Shown here piece by piece: positions 9,229-17,762 of a stretch of 40,958 bases of DNA (position 1 is its first letter; each line of letters begins with the position of its first letter). The DNA is taken from positions 1-40,958 of the forward strand of contig ONAJ01000025.1 in NCBI GenBank assembly GCA_900315775.1. Direction: 5' to 3'. Position numbers and translations under genes: made by a program. The DNA is from an uncultured Prevotella sp. (GTDB lineage Bacteria; Bacteroidota; Bacteroidia; Bacteroidales; Bacteroidaceae). The notes beneath the pieces are model-generated. The model ran no database searches. It was given only the letters and a program-made list of their open reading frames with translations, and was not told where the DNA came from.

Positions 9229-9603
9229 ATGAACAAGGTAATGCTTATTGGTAATGTTGGCAAAGAGCCTGAGGTACGTTATTACGATCAGGATCAGGCC
9301 GTAGCACAAGTACGTCTTGCCACAACAGAGCGGGGATATACCCTTCAGAATGGTACTCAGGTACCAGACCATACAGACTGGCACAATCTTGTATTCTATC
9401 GTAACTTGGCAAAGATTGTTGAGCAGTATGTTCACAAAGGAGACAAATTATATATAGAAGGTAGAATACGTTACCGTAGTTATGACGACCAGAAAGGTCA
9501 GCGCCGTTATGTTACGGAGATATATGTTGACAACATGGAGATGTTGACGCCAAAACCCACAGAACAGGATGGACATAACGTACCTACAACAGACGCTGAG
9601 TAA
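9229..9603 (+). CDS. ssb: Single-stranded DNA-binding protein
   Basis: A 124-residue single-OB-fold SSB (MNKVMLIGNVGKEPEVRYY, then WHNLVFYRNLAKIVEQYVHKG and LYIEGRIRYRSYDD), which covers ssDNA in replication and repair. The OB fold fills residues 1-110. The tail is only about 15 residues and ends PTTDAE, without the acidic-aromatic tip (DDxPF type) that recruits SSB partners in most bacteria. The end of ssb overlaps the start of gldE by 35 nt, so tail and membrane-protein start are encoded by the same DNA in two frames. A second SSB with a normal tip could exist elsewhere. Confidence 0.9.
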   Translation: MNKVMLIGNVGKEPEVRYYDQDQAVAQVRLATTERGYTLQNGTQVPDHTDWHNLVFYRNLAKIVEQYVHKGDKLYIEGRIRYRSYDDQKGQRRYVTEIYVDNMEMLTPKPTEQDGHNVPTTDAE

Positions 9604-10888
9604 CGTTCAACTCATTGCTCCCACCTTTGGTGTCTTGGTGGCAATAGCGTTGACCATTATATTATTGATAGCTTCAGGTATAGCAAGCGGTTCCGAGATA
9701 GCCTTTTTCAGTCTGTCTCCATCCGATTTAAATGAACTTGATGCCGACCGTAGCGAAGCCGACCGTAGTATTGTGGATCTTCGTGATGACAACGAGCGTA
9801 CGTTAGCAACAATACTCATTACAAATAACTTTGTCAATGTAACCATCATTATGCTGTGCAACTATATCTTTTCAAGTATAGTTGACTTCGGCGATGCTTA
9901 CTGGTTAGAGTTTCTTAGTATAACCGTATTGTTGACATTCCTTTTGCTACTTTTCGGAGAGATAATGCCAAAGATATTTGCCCGTCAGAACCCATTGAAT
10001 TTCTGTCGCCATCTTGCAGGCACCATCTTGGTGTTGCGTAGGCTCTTCTGGCCCCTTTCCTCTGTTTTAATACGCAGTGGTATCTGGGCTTCGAAGGTAG
10101 TGCAAAAGGAGGCCCACGTCCTCAGCGTTGATGATCTGGAGCAGGCGCTGGAGCTGACAGACAAGGAAGATATCAAGGAAGAGCAGCGTATGTTGCAGGG
10201 TATCATACGTTTCAGCGACGAGACGGCAAAAGAGGTTATGACGAGTCGTCAGGATGTTGTTGACATAGATATAAAGAGTTCTTTTGCCGAAGTTTTGAAA
10301 TGTATTGTCGATAACAACTACAGTCGTATTCCCGTATATCAGGATAATAGTGATAACATTCGTGGAATTTTGTATATCAAGGACTTGTTACCTCATCTTA
10401 GCAAGCCATCGACATTCCGTTGGCAGAGTCTTATCCGCCCTCCATACTTTGTTCCTGAGACAAAGAAGATAGATGATCTGCTTCGTGAATTCCAGGAGAA
10501 TAAGGTTCACATTGCCGTTGTGGTTGATGAGTTCGGAGGCACCAGCGGTATTGTTACTCTCGAAGATATTCTTGAGGAGATAGTAGGCGAGATAAACGAT
10601 GAGTACGATGACGAAGAGAAGACATATAGTCGTCTGAACCGTAATACTTATGTGTTTGAGGGAAAGGCTCTCCTTAGCGACTTCTGCAGAGTTCTTGAAA
10701 TAGAAGACGATGCTTTTGAGGATGTTCAAGGTGACGCAGATACTATTGCCGGTTTGATGTTGGAGTTGAAGGGTGACTTCCCGGAAGTTCACGAGAAGAT
10801 AGAATACCAGAATTTCCAGTTCGAGATATTGGAGCTTGAGGGTCGTCGTATCTCACGTGTAAAAGTCGTTGTTCGCGACAACTCCTAA
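9569..10888 (+). CDS. gldE: Gliding-motility-associated protein GldE (CNNM/CBS transporter-like)
   Basis: A 439-residue membrane protein of the CorC/HlyC-CNNM family. The N-terminal CNNM domain has about four hydrophobic segments (around residues 18-38, 85-105, 112-132 and 150-165), a CBS pair follows (EVMTSRQDVVDIDI to TSGIVTLEDILEEIVGEI, about 215-350), and a C-terminal CorC_HlyC domain ends the protein. In Bacteroidetes the gene commonly follows ssb and was named from gliding mutants, although it occurs in non-gliding species, where ion transport is a more likely role. The start overlaps ssb by 35 nt. The 3' end overlaps the convergent helicase gene by 4 nt. Confidence 0.88.
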   Translation: MDITYLQQTLSNVQLIAPTFGVLVAIALTIILLIASGIASGSEIAFFSLSPSDLNELDADRSEADRSIVDLRDDNERTLATILITNNFVNVTIIMLCNYIFSSIVDFGDAYWLEFLSITVLLTFLLLLFGEIMPKIFARQNPLNFCRHLAGTILVLRRLFWPLSSVLIRSGIWASKVVQKEAHVLSVDDLEQALELTDKEDIKEEQRMLQGIIRFSDETAKEVMTSRQDVVDIDIKSSFAEVLKCIVDNNYSRIPVYQDNSDNIRGILYIKDLLPHLSKPSTFRWQSLIRPPYFVPETKKIDDLLREFQENKVHIAVVVDEFGGTSGIVTLEDILEEIVGEINDEYDDEEKTYSRLNRNTYVFEGKALLSDFCRVLEIEDDAFEDVQGDADTIAGLMLELKGDFPEVHEKIEYQNFQFEILELEGRRISRVKVVVRDNS

Positions 10889-12138
10889 TCCTTCTTTTTC
10901 GGCTTTCTTCTTCCCGCAGGTTTTCCGTTCCTGTGCGGTCTTCTATGTCCTTTTCCTCCTTTGTGTTTGCTTTCTTTCCTTATAGGTTTATACTCAGGAC
11001 CTTCACCGACACCTTCCGGTAGCGGAGTCTTTTCTATTGTCTTTTCCAGAAATTTCTCTATCTGCATAAAGGCGGCGATGTCGTATCCTCTGACGAGTGT
11101 TATTGCCTTTCCGTCCCTGTCGGCACGTGCTGTACGTCCTATGCGGTGAACATAGTCTTCTACATCGTGCGGAACGTCATAGTTGATGACAACGGCAATG
11201 TCGTCAATGTCAATACCTCTCGCCACTATGTCCGTTGCTATCAGTACGTCCACCTGTCCGCTCTTAAACCTGTACATCACGTCGTCTCGTTCCGCTTGTG
11301 TCAGGTCGCTGTGCATCTCGTCGCAGTTAACCTTTATTCGTTTCAGTTCACGTGTAATTTCCTTGACACCCTGTTTCTTTGCTGCAAAGACGATAACCCT
11401 TTTCATTTCCTGATCTTTAAACAGGAATCGCATGATAGCCAGTTTTTGGTTTTCGTGACAGATGTATGCCGTCTGTCTTATCTTTTCTGCGGGCTTGCTG
11501 ACAGCCAGTTTCACCATCGCGGGATTTTTAAGAAGAGTCTTTGCAAGTTTTTCTATGTCGTTAGGCATAGTAGCCGAGAACATTATTGTCTGACACTCTT
11601 TAGGCAATAGTTTCGCTATGGAAAGAATGTCGTCGGAGAAACCCATATCGAGCATTCTGTCTGCCTCGTCGAGGACGAAGAACGATACTTTGGAGAGATC
11701 AATATTACCCATGCTGATATGACTCTTCAGGCGTCCTGGTGTTGCTATTATTACATCGGCACCGAGTCGCATAGCCTGATATTCCTGGTCATATCTGTTG
11801 CCGTCGTTACCACCATATACAGCTACGCTGCTCACCTCCGGCATATAATATGAGAAGCCCTGCATAGCCTGGTCTATCTGTTGTGCCAGCTCTCTTGTAG
11901 GACTCATAATGATACAGTTTATAGCATCTTTCGGAAATCCTCCGTCGTCCAGCTTGCTCAATATCGGCAGCAGGTATGCGGCAGTCTTTCCTGTTCCTGT
12001 CTGTGCTACGCCAAGAACGTCTCTGCCGTCAAGAATATATGGAATACATTGCTCCTGTATTGGCGTACATGTTGTAAAGTGCATGTCGTCAAGAGCATCA
12101 AGGGCGTTATCGTTGAGATATGTCTCTTCAAATGTCAT
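10885..12138 (-). CDS. DEAD-box RNA helicase (RhlE-like)
   Basis: A 417-residue ATP-dependent RNA helicase. Motifs in order: Q motif near TPIQEQCIPYIL, Walker A AQTGTGKTAAY, SPTRELAQQ, ATPGRL, DEADRMLDMGF, SATMP, IVFAAKK, ATDIVARGIDI and HRIGRTARA. A lysine/arginine-rich tail (about 385-417) should add RNA affinity. This RhlE-like type acts in ribosome assembly or RNA decay. It is the last gene of the lon-tgt-permease unit, starting 9 nt after the permease. Its stop overlaps that of gldE, and no terminator separates the converging transcripts. Confidence 0.92.
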   Translation of the reverse strand: MTFEETYLNDNALDALDDMHFTTCTPIQEQCIPYILDGRDVLGVAQTGTGKTAAYLLPILSKLDDGGFPKDAINCIIMSPTRELAQQIDQAMQGFSYYMPEVSSVAVYGGNDGNRYDQEYQAMRLGADVIIATPGRLKSHISMGNIDLSKVSFFVLDEADRMLDMGFSDDILSIAKLLPKECQTIMFSATMPNDIEKLAKTLLKNPAMVKLAVSKPAEKIRQTAYICHENQKLAIMRFLFKDQEMKRVIVFAAKKQGVKEITRELKRIKVNCDEMHSDLTQAERDDVMYRFKSGQVDVLIATDIVARGIDIDDIAVVINYDVPHDVEDYVHRIGRTARADRDGKAITLVRGYDIAAFMQIEKFLEKTIEKTPLPEGVGEGPEYKPIRKESKHKGGKGHRRPHRNGKPAGRRKPKKKD

Positions 12139-12147
12139 AATGTAGAA

Positions 12148-13284
12148 TTAGTTTGGTGCGTGCCTATATAGGTAGTATGCTACAAAGGCAAAGATAATGT
12201 TTGGCATCCATGCTGCCAGCATAGGCGGTGTATTGGCATTGATGGCAAACGTTGCGCTTACGGTCTGCAGCATGATATATCCGAAACTCAGCGCCAGTCC
12301 TATACCGAGATAAAGTCCCATGCCTCCTTTCCTCTTCCTTGACGAAAGTGATACACCTATAATAGTAAGTATAAACGAGGCAAACGATGATGCTATTCTC
12401 TTGTGGTATTCTACCTCATACTGCACCACGTTGCTCGATCCTCGGTCAATCTGTTTGCTGATATAATCACGCAGCTGTGAACTGGTGAACGTCTCCTGCT
12501 GTCCTCTTGAGAATACCAGGTCCGTAGGTTCCATCTGTATCACGGTATCCCTGCTCAGTCCGCTGATGATATGTTCTTTCATACCGCGGAGTTCTCTTAT
12601 TCTCCATCCCGACATCTTCCAATGATATTTTGACTCCGATATGGTGTCGTACTGGATTTCGTTAGCTGTCAGGTGACTGACGAGTTTTTTGTTTTCGAAC
12701 TTGTCAAGACAGAATCCGTATCCCCTTTTCAGGTTGTTGTCGTAGAATTGTATATATGCTATGACACCCTTTCCAACCTGCAGTTGTACATTCTCTGCGG
12801 ACGTGTTTTTCTTGTTGTTCTTATACATCGATTCAAAGTTCTGCCTTATCACCGTTCCCTTTGGTATTACGAATGAGCCCAAGTAGAACGTCATTACCGA
12901 TATGAAGGCAGCTGATATCATATATGGTCTTAGGAGTCGTTTGAAACTAACTCCTGCTGCGAGCATAGATATTATCTCGGAGTCGCCTGCAAGTTTCGAT
13001 GTGAAGAAGATAACAGCGATGAATACGAACAGCGGACTAAAGAGGTTCGAGAAGTAAGGTACGAAGTTTGCGTAGTAATCGAAGACGATAGCTTTCAGCG
13101 GGGCGTTGTACTGTGTGAACTTCGACAGGTTCTCGTTAACGTCGAAGACGATAGAGATACTGATGATAAGTGCTATGGCGAAGAAGTACGTTCCTATGAA
13201 CTTCTTAATAATATACCAGTCGAGACGCTTTATGTAGCGCTTCAACGTTATTATGTTCCACAGTTTTCTCAGTACACTTTTCAT
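12148..13284 (-). CDS. LptF/LptG family permease
   Basis: A 378-residue inner-membrane protein of the YjgP/YjgQ family, which with LptB and LptC extracts lipopolysaccharide for transport to the outer membrane. The N-terminal LDWYIIKKFIGTYFFAIALI is the family signature at the first transmembrane helix. Three hydrophobic segments precede residue 125, a periplasmic domain of about 180 residues follows, and three segments close the protein after about residue 305. The start overlaps the end of tgt by 4 nt. It could be LptF or LptG; the sequence alone does not decide which. Confidence 0.88.
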   Translation of the reverse strand: MKSVLRKLWNIITLKRYIKRLDWYIIKKFIGTYFFAIALIISISIVFDVNENLSKFTQYNAPLKAIVFDYYANFVPYFSNLFSPLFVFIAVIFFTSKLAGDSEIISMLAAGVSFKRLLRPYMISAAFISVMTFYLGSFVIPKGTVIRQNFESMYKNNKKNTSAENVQLQVGKGVIAYIQFYDNNLKRGYGFCLDKFENKKLVSHLTANEIQYDTISESKYHWKMSGWRIRELRGMKEHIISGLSRDTVIQMEPTDLVFSRGQQETFTSSQLRDYISKQIDRGSSNVVQYEVEYHKRIASSFASFILTIIGVSLSSRKRKGGMGLYLGIGLALSFGYIMLQTVSATFAINANTPPMLAAWMPNIIFAFVAYYLYRHAPN

Positions 13285-14408
13285 CGTCTAACTCCTAATT
13301 GTTCTATAACACTCTTTTTCCATGTTACGAAGTCGCCCTGCTCAATGTGCTGGCGTGCGTCGCCTACCAGTCGCAGGTAGAATGCCAAATTGTGAATACT
13401 TGCTATCTGCATAGCCAGTAGCTCCTGTGCTTTGAATAGGTGGTGAAGGTATGCCTTAGTGTGTATTCTGTCAATGTCGCACCCGTCGGGGTCTATTGGC
13501 GAGAAGTCCATTTCCCACTTCTTGTTTCTCATGTTCATTGTACCTTCGTAGGTGAAGAGCATAGCATTACGCCCATTTCGTGTCGGCATAACGCAGTCAA
13601 ACATGTCAACGCCTCGTTCTATTGCCTCCAGGATGTTCTGTGGTGTTCCCACTCCCATAAGGTAGCGTGGTTTGTCTTTTGGCAGTATTTCGTTAACCAC
13701 CTCAATCATGTCGTACATCACTTCCGTAGGTTCTCCTACCGCGAGTCCGCCGATAGCATTACCGTCAGCGCCTTTGTCTGCGATATATTTTGCCGCTTCC
13801 CGTCTTAGCTCTTTGAACGTACAGCCTTGAACAATTGGGAAGAGGCTTTGACGGTGTCCGTACAACGGTTCCGTTTCGTTGAAACGTTTGAAACATCTGT
13901 CCAGCCAGCGCTGTGTCAGTCCCAGACTTTTCTTGGCATATTCGAAGTCACTCTGTCCAGGAGGACATTCGTCGAGTGCCATCATGATGTCTGCGCCAAT
14001 GATGCGCTGTGTGTCCATAACGTTCTCCGGTGTGAAGATATGTTTTGAGCCGTCTATGTGCGACCTGAACTCGCAACCTTCTTCGCGCAACTTCCTTATT
14101 CCTGTCAGCGAGAACACCTGAAAGCCACCGCTGTCGGTGAGTATAGGACGGTCCCACGTATTGAAACCGTGGAGTCCGCCAGCCTTACGAAGCACTTCAA
14201 GTCCTGGTCGCAGATACAGGTGATACGTGTTGCCGAGTATTATCTGTGCCTTCACCTGCTCGCGCAGCTCACTGAAGTGCACACCCTTTACGCTTCCCAC
14301 CGTTCCCACAGGCATAAAGATAGGAGTCTTTATCTGTCCGTGGTCGGTAGTTATTATACCTGTACGTGCATCGCTAGCGTTGTCGCTATGTTGAACTTCG
14401 AAGGTCAT
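13281..14408 (-). CDS. tgt: tRNA-guanine transglycosylase (queuine insertion)
   Basis: A 375-residue TIM-barrel enzyme that replaces G34 with the queuosine precursor preQ1 in GUN-anticodon tRNAs. Substrate signatures are TDSGGFQVFSL (base-pocket aspartate), GGLAVGEP and DMFDCVMPTRNGRNA (second active-site aspartate and tRNA-recognition loop). The expected zinc motif CxCxxC followed by a distal His is not intact: the position reads DPDGCDIDRIHTKAYLHHL, with a single cysteine, although the later IHN is kept. Overlaps of 4 nt on both sides place it in the middle of the lon operon. Confidence 0.93.
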   Translation of the reverse strand: MTFEVQHSDNASDARTGIITTDHGQIKTPIFMPVGTVGSVKGVHFSELREQVKAQIILGNTYHLYLRPGLEVLRKAGGLHGFNTWDRPILTDSGGFQVFSLTGIRKLREEGCEFRSHIDGSKHIFTPENVMDTQRIIGADIMMALDECPPGQSDFEYAKKSLGLTQRWLDRCFKRFNETEPLYGHRQSLFPIVQGCTFKELRREAAKYIADKGADGNAIGGLAVGEPTEVMYDMIEVVNEILPKDKPRYLMGVGTPQNILEAIERGVDMFDCVMPTRNGRNAMLFTYEGTMNMRNKKWEMDFSPIDPDGCDIDRIHTKAYLHHLFKAQELLAMQIASIHNLAFYLRLVGDARQHIEQGDFVTWKKSVIEQLGVRR

Positions 14409-16909
14409 GCTGTAGGCTGTTGAATGTTAACGGACTGTGGTCCCATGAACTGCTGCTGAGGCTCCTCAACGACGGTAAGGTCTATAGGGTCCTTCACCAG
14501 TTCCTTCGTGAGAGCAAACTTCCAGACGTCCTGTACATTTTCTACATAATGGAAGGAAACCCCCTTGCGGTATATCTCTGGAATCTCCAGGATATCCTTT
14601 TCGTTTTCCTTGCACATTACGATGTCTGTTATTCCAGCACGCTTAGCAGCAAGAATCTTTTCTTTTATTCCTCCTACCGGGAGCACCTTGCCTCGCAGTG
14701 TTATCTCTCCCGTCATAGCGGTGTTCTTGCGCACCTTACGTTGTGTCAGCGCTGATGCTATTGACGTTGCTATTGTTATTCCTGCCGACGGTCCGTCTTT
14801 TGGAGTAGCTCCTTCGGGCACGTGGATGTGTATGTTCCATTGGTCAAACAGTCTGTAGTCTATGTTAAGCACATCAGCGTGAGCCTTCACATATTCCAAT
14901 GCCAGGACAGCACTCTCTTTCATTACGTCGCCAAGGTTTCCTGTCAGCGTCAGTTTCGACCCCTTTCCTTTGCTGAGGCTTGTCTCGATAAATAATATTT
15001 CTCCGCCTACACTTGTCCACGCCAGTCCCGTAACCACTCCGGCGTAGTCGTTGCCTTGATATATGTCGCGATAGAATGGTGGTTTGCCCAACAAATCTTC
15101 AATTTCGTTAGGAGTGATCTTTTCGAAAGGTAGTGCCCCATCCTGTGCTTTGGCGAGGGCGAGTTTTCTCATTGCCTTGTTTATCTGTTTCTCCAGCTGT
15201 CTTACTCCGCTCTCACGGGTATATTGCTCGATAATCTTCTCTGTTGCCGCCTTGTTGAACGACAGTTTCTTCTCGTCAGCGAGTCCAGTATTGTCCTTTT
15301 CTTTCGGCAACAGGTGTCTTTTGGCAATCTCTATTTTTTCCTCTGTGATATATCCGCTGACCTCAATAATCTCCATACGGTCGAGTAGTGGACGCGGTAT
15401 GGTGTTAAGGTCATTGGCGGTAGCGATGAACAGCACCTTCGACAGGTCGTAGTCCACGTCAAGATAGTTGTCGTGGAAGGCACCGTTCTGCTCTGGGTCG
15501 AGTACTTCGAGGAGAGCTGATGACGGGTCGCCGTTGATGTTGTTCTGTGAAACCTTGTCTATCTCGTCGAGAATGAATACGGGGTTGCTGGAGCCAGCCT
15601 TCTGTATGCTCTTAACTATTCGTCCAGGCATAGCACCTACGTAGGTACGTCTGTGTCCGCGAATCTCCGACTCGTCGTGCACACCACCAAGACTGACGCG
15701 TACATACTTCCTCTTCAAAGCCTCTGCGATACTCTTTCCAAGACTTGTCTTTCCTACTCCCGGAGGGCCATAGAGACAAAGTATCGGCGACTTCAGGTCG
15801 TGACGCAGCGAGAGCACAGCGATGTACTCCAGTATGCGCTCCTTAACCTTCTCCATTCCGTAGTGGTCCTGGTCGAGAATTCTCTGTGCCCTCTTCAGGT
15901 CGAGGTCATCTTCGGTATATTCTCCCCAAGGCAGACTTACGAGTGTCTGCAGATAGTTCATCTGTACGCTGTAGTCAGAGCCTTGCGGGTTAAGGATGTC
16001 CAGTTTGTCCACCTCCTTCATGAAGGTGTTCTTCACCTCTTCGCTCCACTTCTTGTTCTTCGCCTTCTTCATGAGTTCCTTGCGCTCCGGTGAACCTTCG
16101 CCATTGCCCAATTCCTCTTTGATGTTTCTTATCTGCTGTTGCAGGAAGTATTCTCGTTGTTGTTCGTCAATGTCCTCTCTTGTCTTTGAGCGGATATTTT
16201 CTTTCAGCGTCAGCAGCTGAATGTCCCTGTTAAGTATCTTGAGCAGTAGGAACACCCTTTCTTTATACGATGTGGTCATCAGCAACTGCATCTTGTCTTC
16301 CACAGAGAAAGGCAGGTTGGCAGCCACAAAGTTTACGAAGATGTCGGGCTGTGTAATGTTGCTCAGCGCAAATTGCGATTCGTCAGACATCTCGTCGTTC
16401 TTCTTGATATATTCGGAACAGGTGTTTCTGAGGTCCTCAACGGCAGTCATATACTCCTTGTCGTTATATGGGAACAGCACTTCGTAGTCCTGCTGTACCT
16501 CACCGACGAGGAACGGATTCTTCTTCAGCAACGCTGTCAGTCTGCAACGTCCCAAACCCTGTACTATTGCGGTGATGTTCTCCGATGAACCGGGGAAGTC
16601 GAGCGCCCTGATAAAACGTGCACATACTCCGTACTCGTAGATGTCCGAGAATGACGGGTTTTCAACCCTTTGTGACTTCTGCGAGAATACGGCAAAGATA
16701 TTGTCTTTGCTCTTCTCCAGATGTTTTATGAGGTTAAGACTTTGTTTTCTGCCAATGATTATGGGTGTTATCACTCCTGGAAAGAGCACCAGGTTGCGTG
16801 TTGCAAGGATAGGCATCACGCCACTTTGTCCTTCATGAATCAGTTTTACTATGTCGCCTTCGTAGTCCGCTATCATAGAAATTCCGCCACTTTGATTTTT
16901 ACTTCTCAT
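14405..16909 (-). CDS. lon: ATP-dependent protease La (Lon)
   Basis: An 834-residue LonA protease that degrades misfolded and regulatory proteins. Order of domains: N-terminal substrate-binding LON domain (about 30-240), coiled linker, AAA+ ATPase with GPPGVGKTS and VFILDEIDKV, then the protease domain. The catalytic serine is S708 in PKDGPSAG and the lysine is K751, the second K of GGIKEK, at the same spacing as in E. coli (43 residues). It is the first gene of a four-gene unit and overlaps tgt by 4 nt. The -7 box at 16946-16953 gives a leader of about 30 nt. A second ATG at codon 12 is possible. Confidence 0.96.
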   Translation of the reverse strand: MRSKNQSGGISMIADYEGDIVKLIHEGQSGVMPILATRNLVLFPGVITPIIIGRKQSLNLIKHLEKSKDNIFAVFSQKSQRVENPSFSDIYEYGVCARFIRALDFPGSSENITAIVQGLGRCRLTALLKKNPFLVGEVQQDYEVLFPYNDKEYMTAVEDLRNTCSEYIKKNDEMSDESQFALSNITQPDIFVNFVAANLPFSVEDKMQLLMTTSYKERVFLLLKILNRDIQLLTLKENIRSKTREDIDEQQREYFLQQQIRNIKEELGNGEGSPERKELMKKAKNKKWSEEVKNTFMKEVDKLDILNPQGSDYSVQMNYLQTLVSLPWGEYTEDDLDLKRAQRILDQDHYGMEKVKERILEYIAVLSLRHDLKSPILCLYGPPGVGKTSLGKSIAEALKRKYVRVSLGGVHDESEIRGHRRTYVGAMPGRIVKSIQKAGSSNPVFILDEIDKVSQNNINGDPSSALLEVLDPEQNGAFHDNYLDVDYDLSKVLFIATANDLNTIPRPLLDRMEIIEVSGYITEEKIEIAKRHLLPKEKDNTGLADEKKLSFNKAATEKIIEQYTRESGVRQLEKQINKAMRKLALAKAQDGALPFEKITPNEIEDLLGKPPFYRDIYQGNDYAGVVTGLAWTSVGGEILFIETSLSKGKGSKLTLTGNLGDVMKESAVLALEYVKAHADVLNIDYRLFDQWNIHIHVPEGATPKDGPSAGITIATSIASALTQRKVRKNTAMTGEITLRGKVLPVGGIKEKILAAKRAGITDIVMCKENEKDILEIPEIYRKGVSFHYVENVQDVWKFALTKELVKDPIDLTVVEEPQQQFMGPQSVNIQQPTA

Positions 16910-16945
16910 ATATCTTTTTTACCTCTTTCTATATAAATTGAACTG

Positions 16946-16953
16946 CAAAGGTA
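16946..16953 (-). promoter_or_regulatory. -7 box for the lon operon
   Basis: Minus-strand TACCTTTG, 36 nt upstream of the lon ATG. The region where a -33 element would lie is the start of the 9-bp tandem repeat. Confidence 0.6.
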
Positions 16954-16970
16954 CACATTTTCCCTCTAAT

Positions 16971-17033
16971 ATCTTTAACTTCCCTAACTTCTTTAACTTC
17001 TTTAACTTCTTTAACTTCTTTAACTTCTTTAAC
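16971..17033. repeat. 9-bp tandem repeat between divergent promoters
   Basis: Seven 9-bp units: two variants at 16971-16988, then five perfect copies of TTCTTTAAC at 16989-17033. It fills the gap between the lon and trmN6-like -7 boxes. Read in the frame of the methyltransferase it would code for NFFNFFNFF, which is not plausible coding sequence. Confidence 0.95.
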
Positions 17034-17064
17034 TTCTTAATTCTCAATTCTCAATTAAAATCAC

Positions 17065-17072
17065 TACCTTTG
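17065..17072 (+). promoter_or_regulatory. -7 box for the trmN6-like gene
   Basis: TACCTTTG followed by C, 9 nt before the ATG at 17082. It supports that start against the in-frame ATG at 16938, which lies upstream of the promoter. Confidence 0.6.
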
Positions 17073-17081
17073 CCGCCGTAT

Positions 17082-17762
17082 ATGGAAAAAAACATCTTTC
17101 GTTTCCGTCGTTTCGATATCCGTCAGGACCTTTGTGCGATGAAGGTAGGTACCGATGGAGTGCTACTTGGCGCGTGGGCAAGGGTAGGAGGTAGTGTGCT
17201 TGATGTAGGTACGGGAACTGGCATTATCGCACTTATGGCAGCGCAGCGTGGCGCCCAAAGTGTCTGTGCCATCGATGTTGACTCTGATGCCTGTCGTCAG
17301 GCTTCGGAAAATGTTGCAGCATCGCCTTTCGCAAGTGCTATCGTCGTCGAGAATATTCCGTTGCAGGATTATCCAGCTTCCGCCTTCGATGCTGTTGTCA
17401 GCAATCCTCCGTTTTTTTCTAATTCCCTCCTTCCACCTGATGCTAAGCGCTCTGTGGCGCGCCACACCCGGACGCTTTCTTTCGCTGACCTCTGTCGTCA
17501 TGCTGCCCGACTGCTTGCCGCTGATGGTGAGTTTTCTGTCGTGGTGCCCTTTGACTATCGTAGTGCTATGGATATGGAGGCATCCTTTGTTGGTCTTTTC
17601 CCGTCGCGTGTCTGTGGTGTTCGCACCACACCCGTAAAACCTGTTCGGCGCTATCTGCTTGCCTATCGTCTTTCGCCTTCAGCACACGTTGAGCAGTCGG
17701 AACTTGTCATTGGTTCCGAGGAATATAAAACTATGGTTGGGGACTTCTATTTAAAAGTTTAG
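17082..17762 (+). CDS. trmN6: tRNA1(Val) adenine-37 N6-methyltransferase-like (YfiC)
   Basis: A 226-residue SAM-dependent methyltransferase. The N-terminal FRRFDIRQDLCAMKVGTDGVLLGAW is typical of YfiC/TrmN6, VLDVGTGTGIIAL is the SAM loop (motif I, about residues 40-52), and SNPPFF at about 106-111 is the adenine-N6 catalytic motif. The predicted reaction is m6A at position 37 of tRNA-Val. The start at 17082 is chosen over 16938 because the upstream extension is encoded by a simple tandem repeat and lies before the promoter. The 3' end overlaps the convergent lipid-kinase gene by 12 nt. Confidence 0.85.
   Translation: MEKNIFRFRRFDIRQDLCAMKVGTDGVLLGAWARVGGSVLDVGTGTGIIALMAAQRGAQSVCAIDVDSDACRQASENVAASPFASAIVVENIPLQDYPASAFDAVVSNPPFFSNSLLPPDAKRSVARHTRTLSFADLCRHAARLLAADGEFSVVVPFDYRSAMDMEASFVGLFPSRVCGVRTTPVKPVRRYLLAYRLSPSAHVEQSELVIGSEEYKTMVGDFYLKV

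Noticed and set aside
16938-17081. N-terminal extension of the methyltransferase from the ATG at 16938
   Set aside because: It would be encoded by the 9-bp tandem repeat and lies upstream of the -7 box at 17065-17072.
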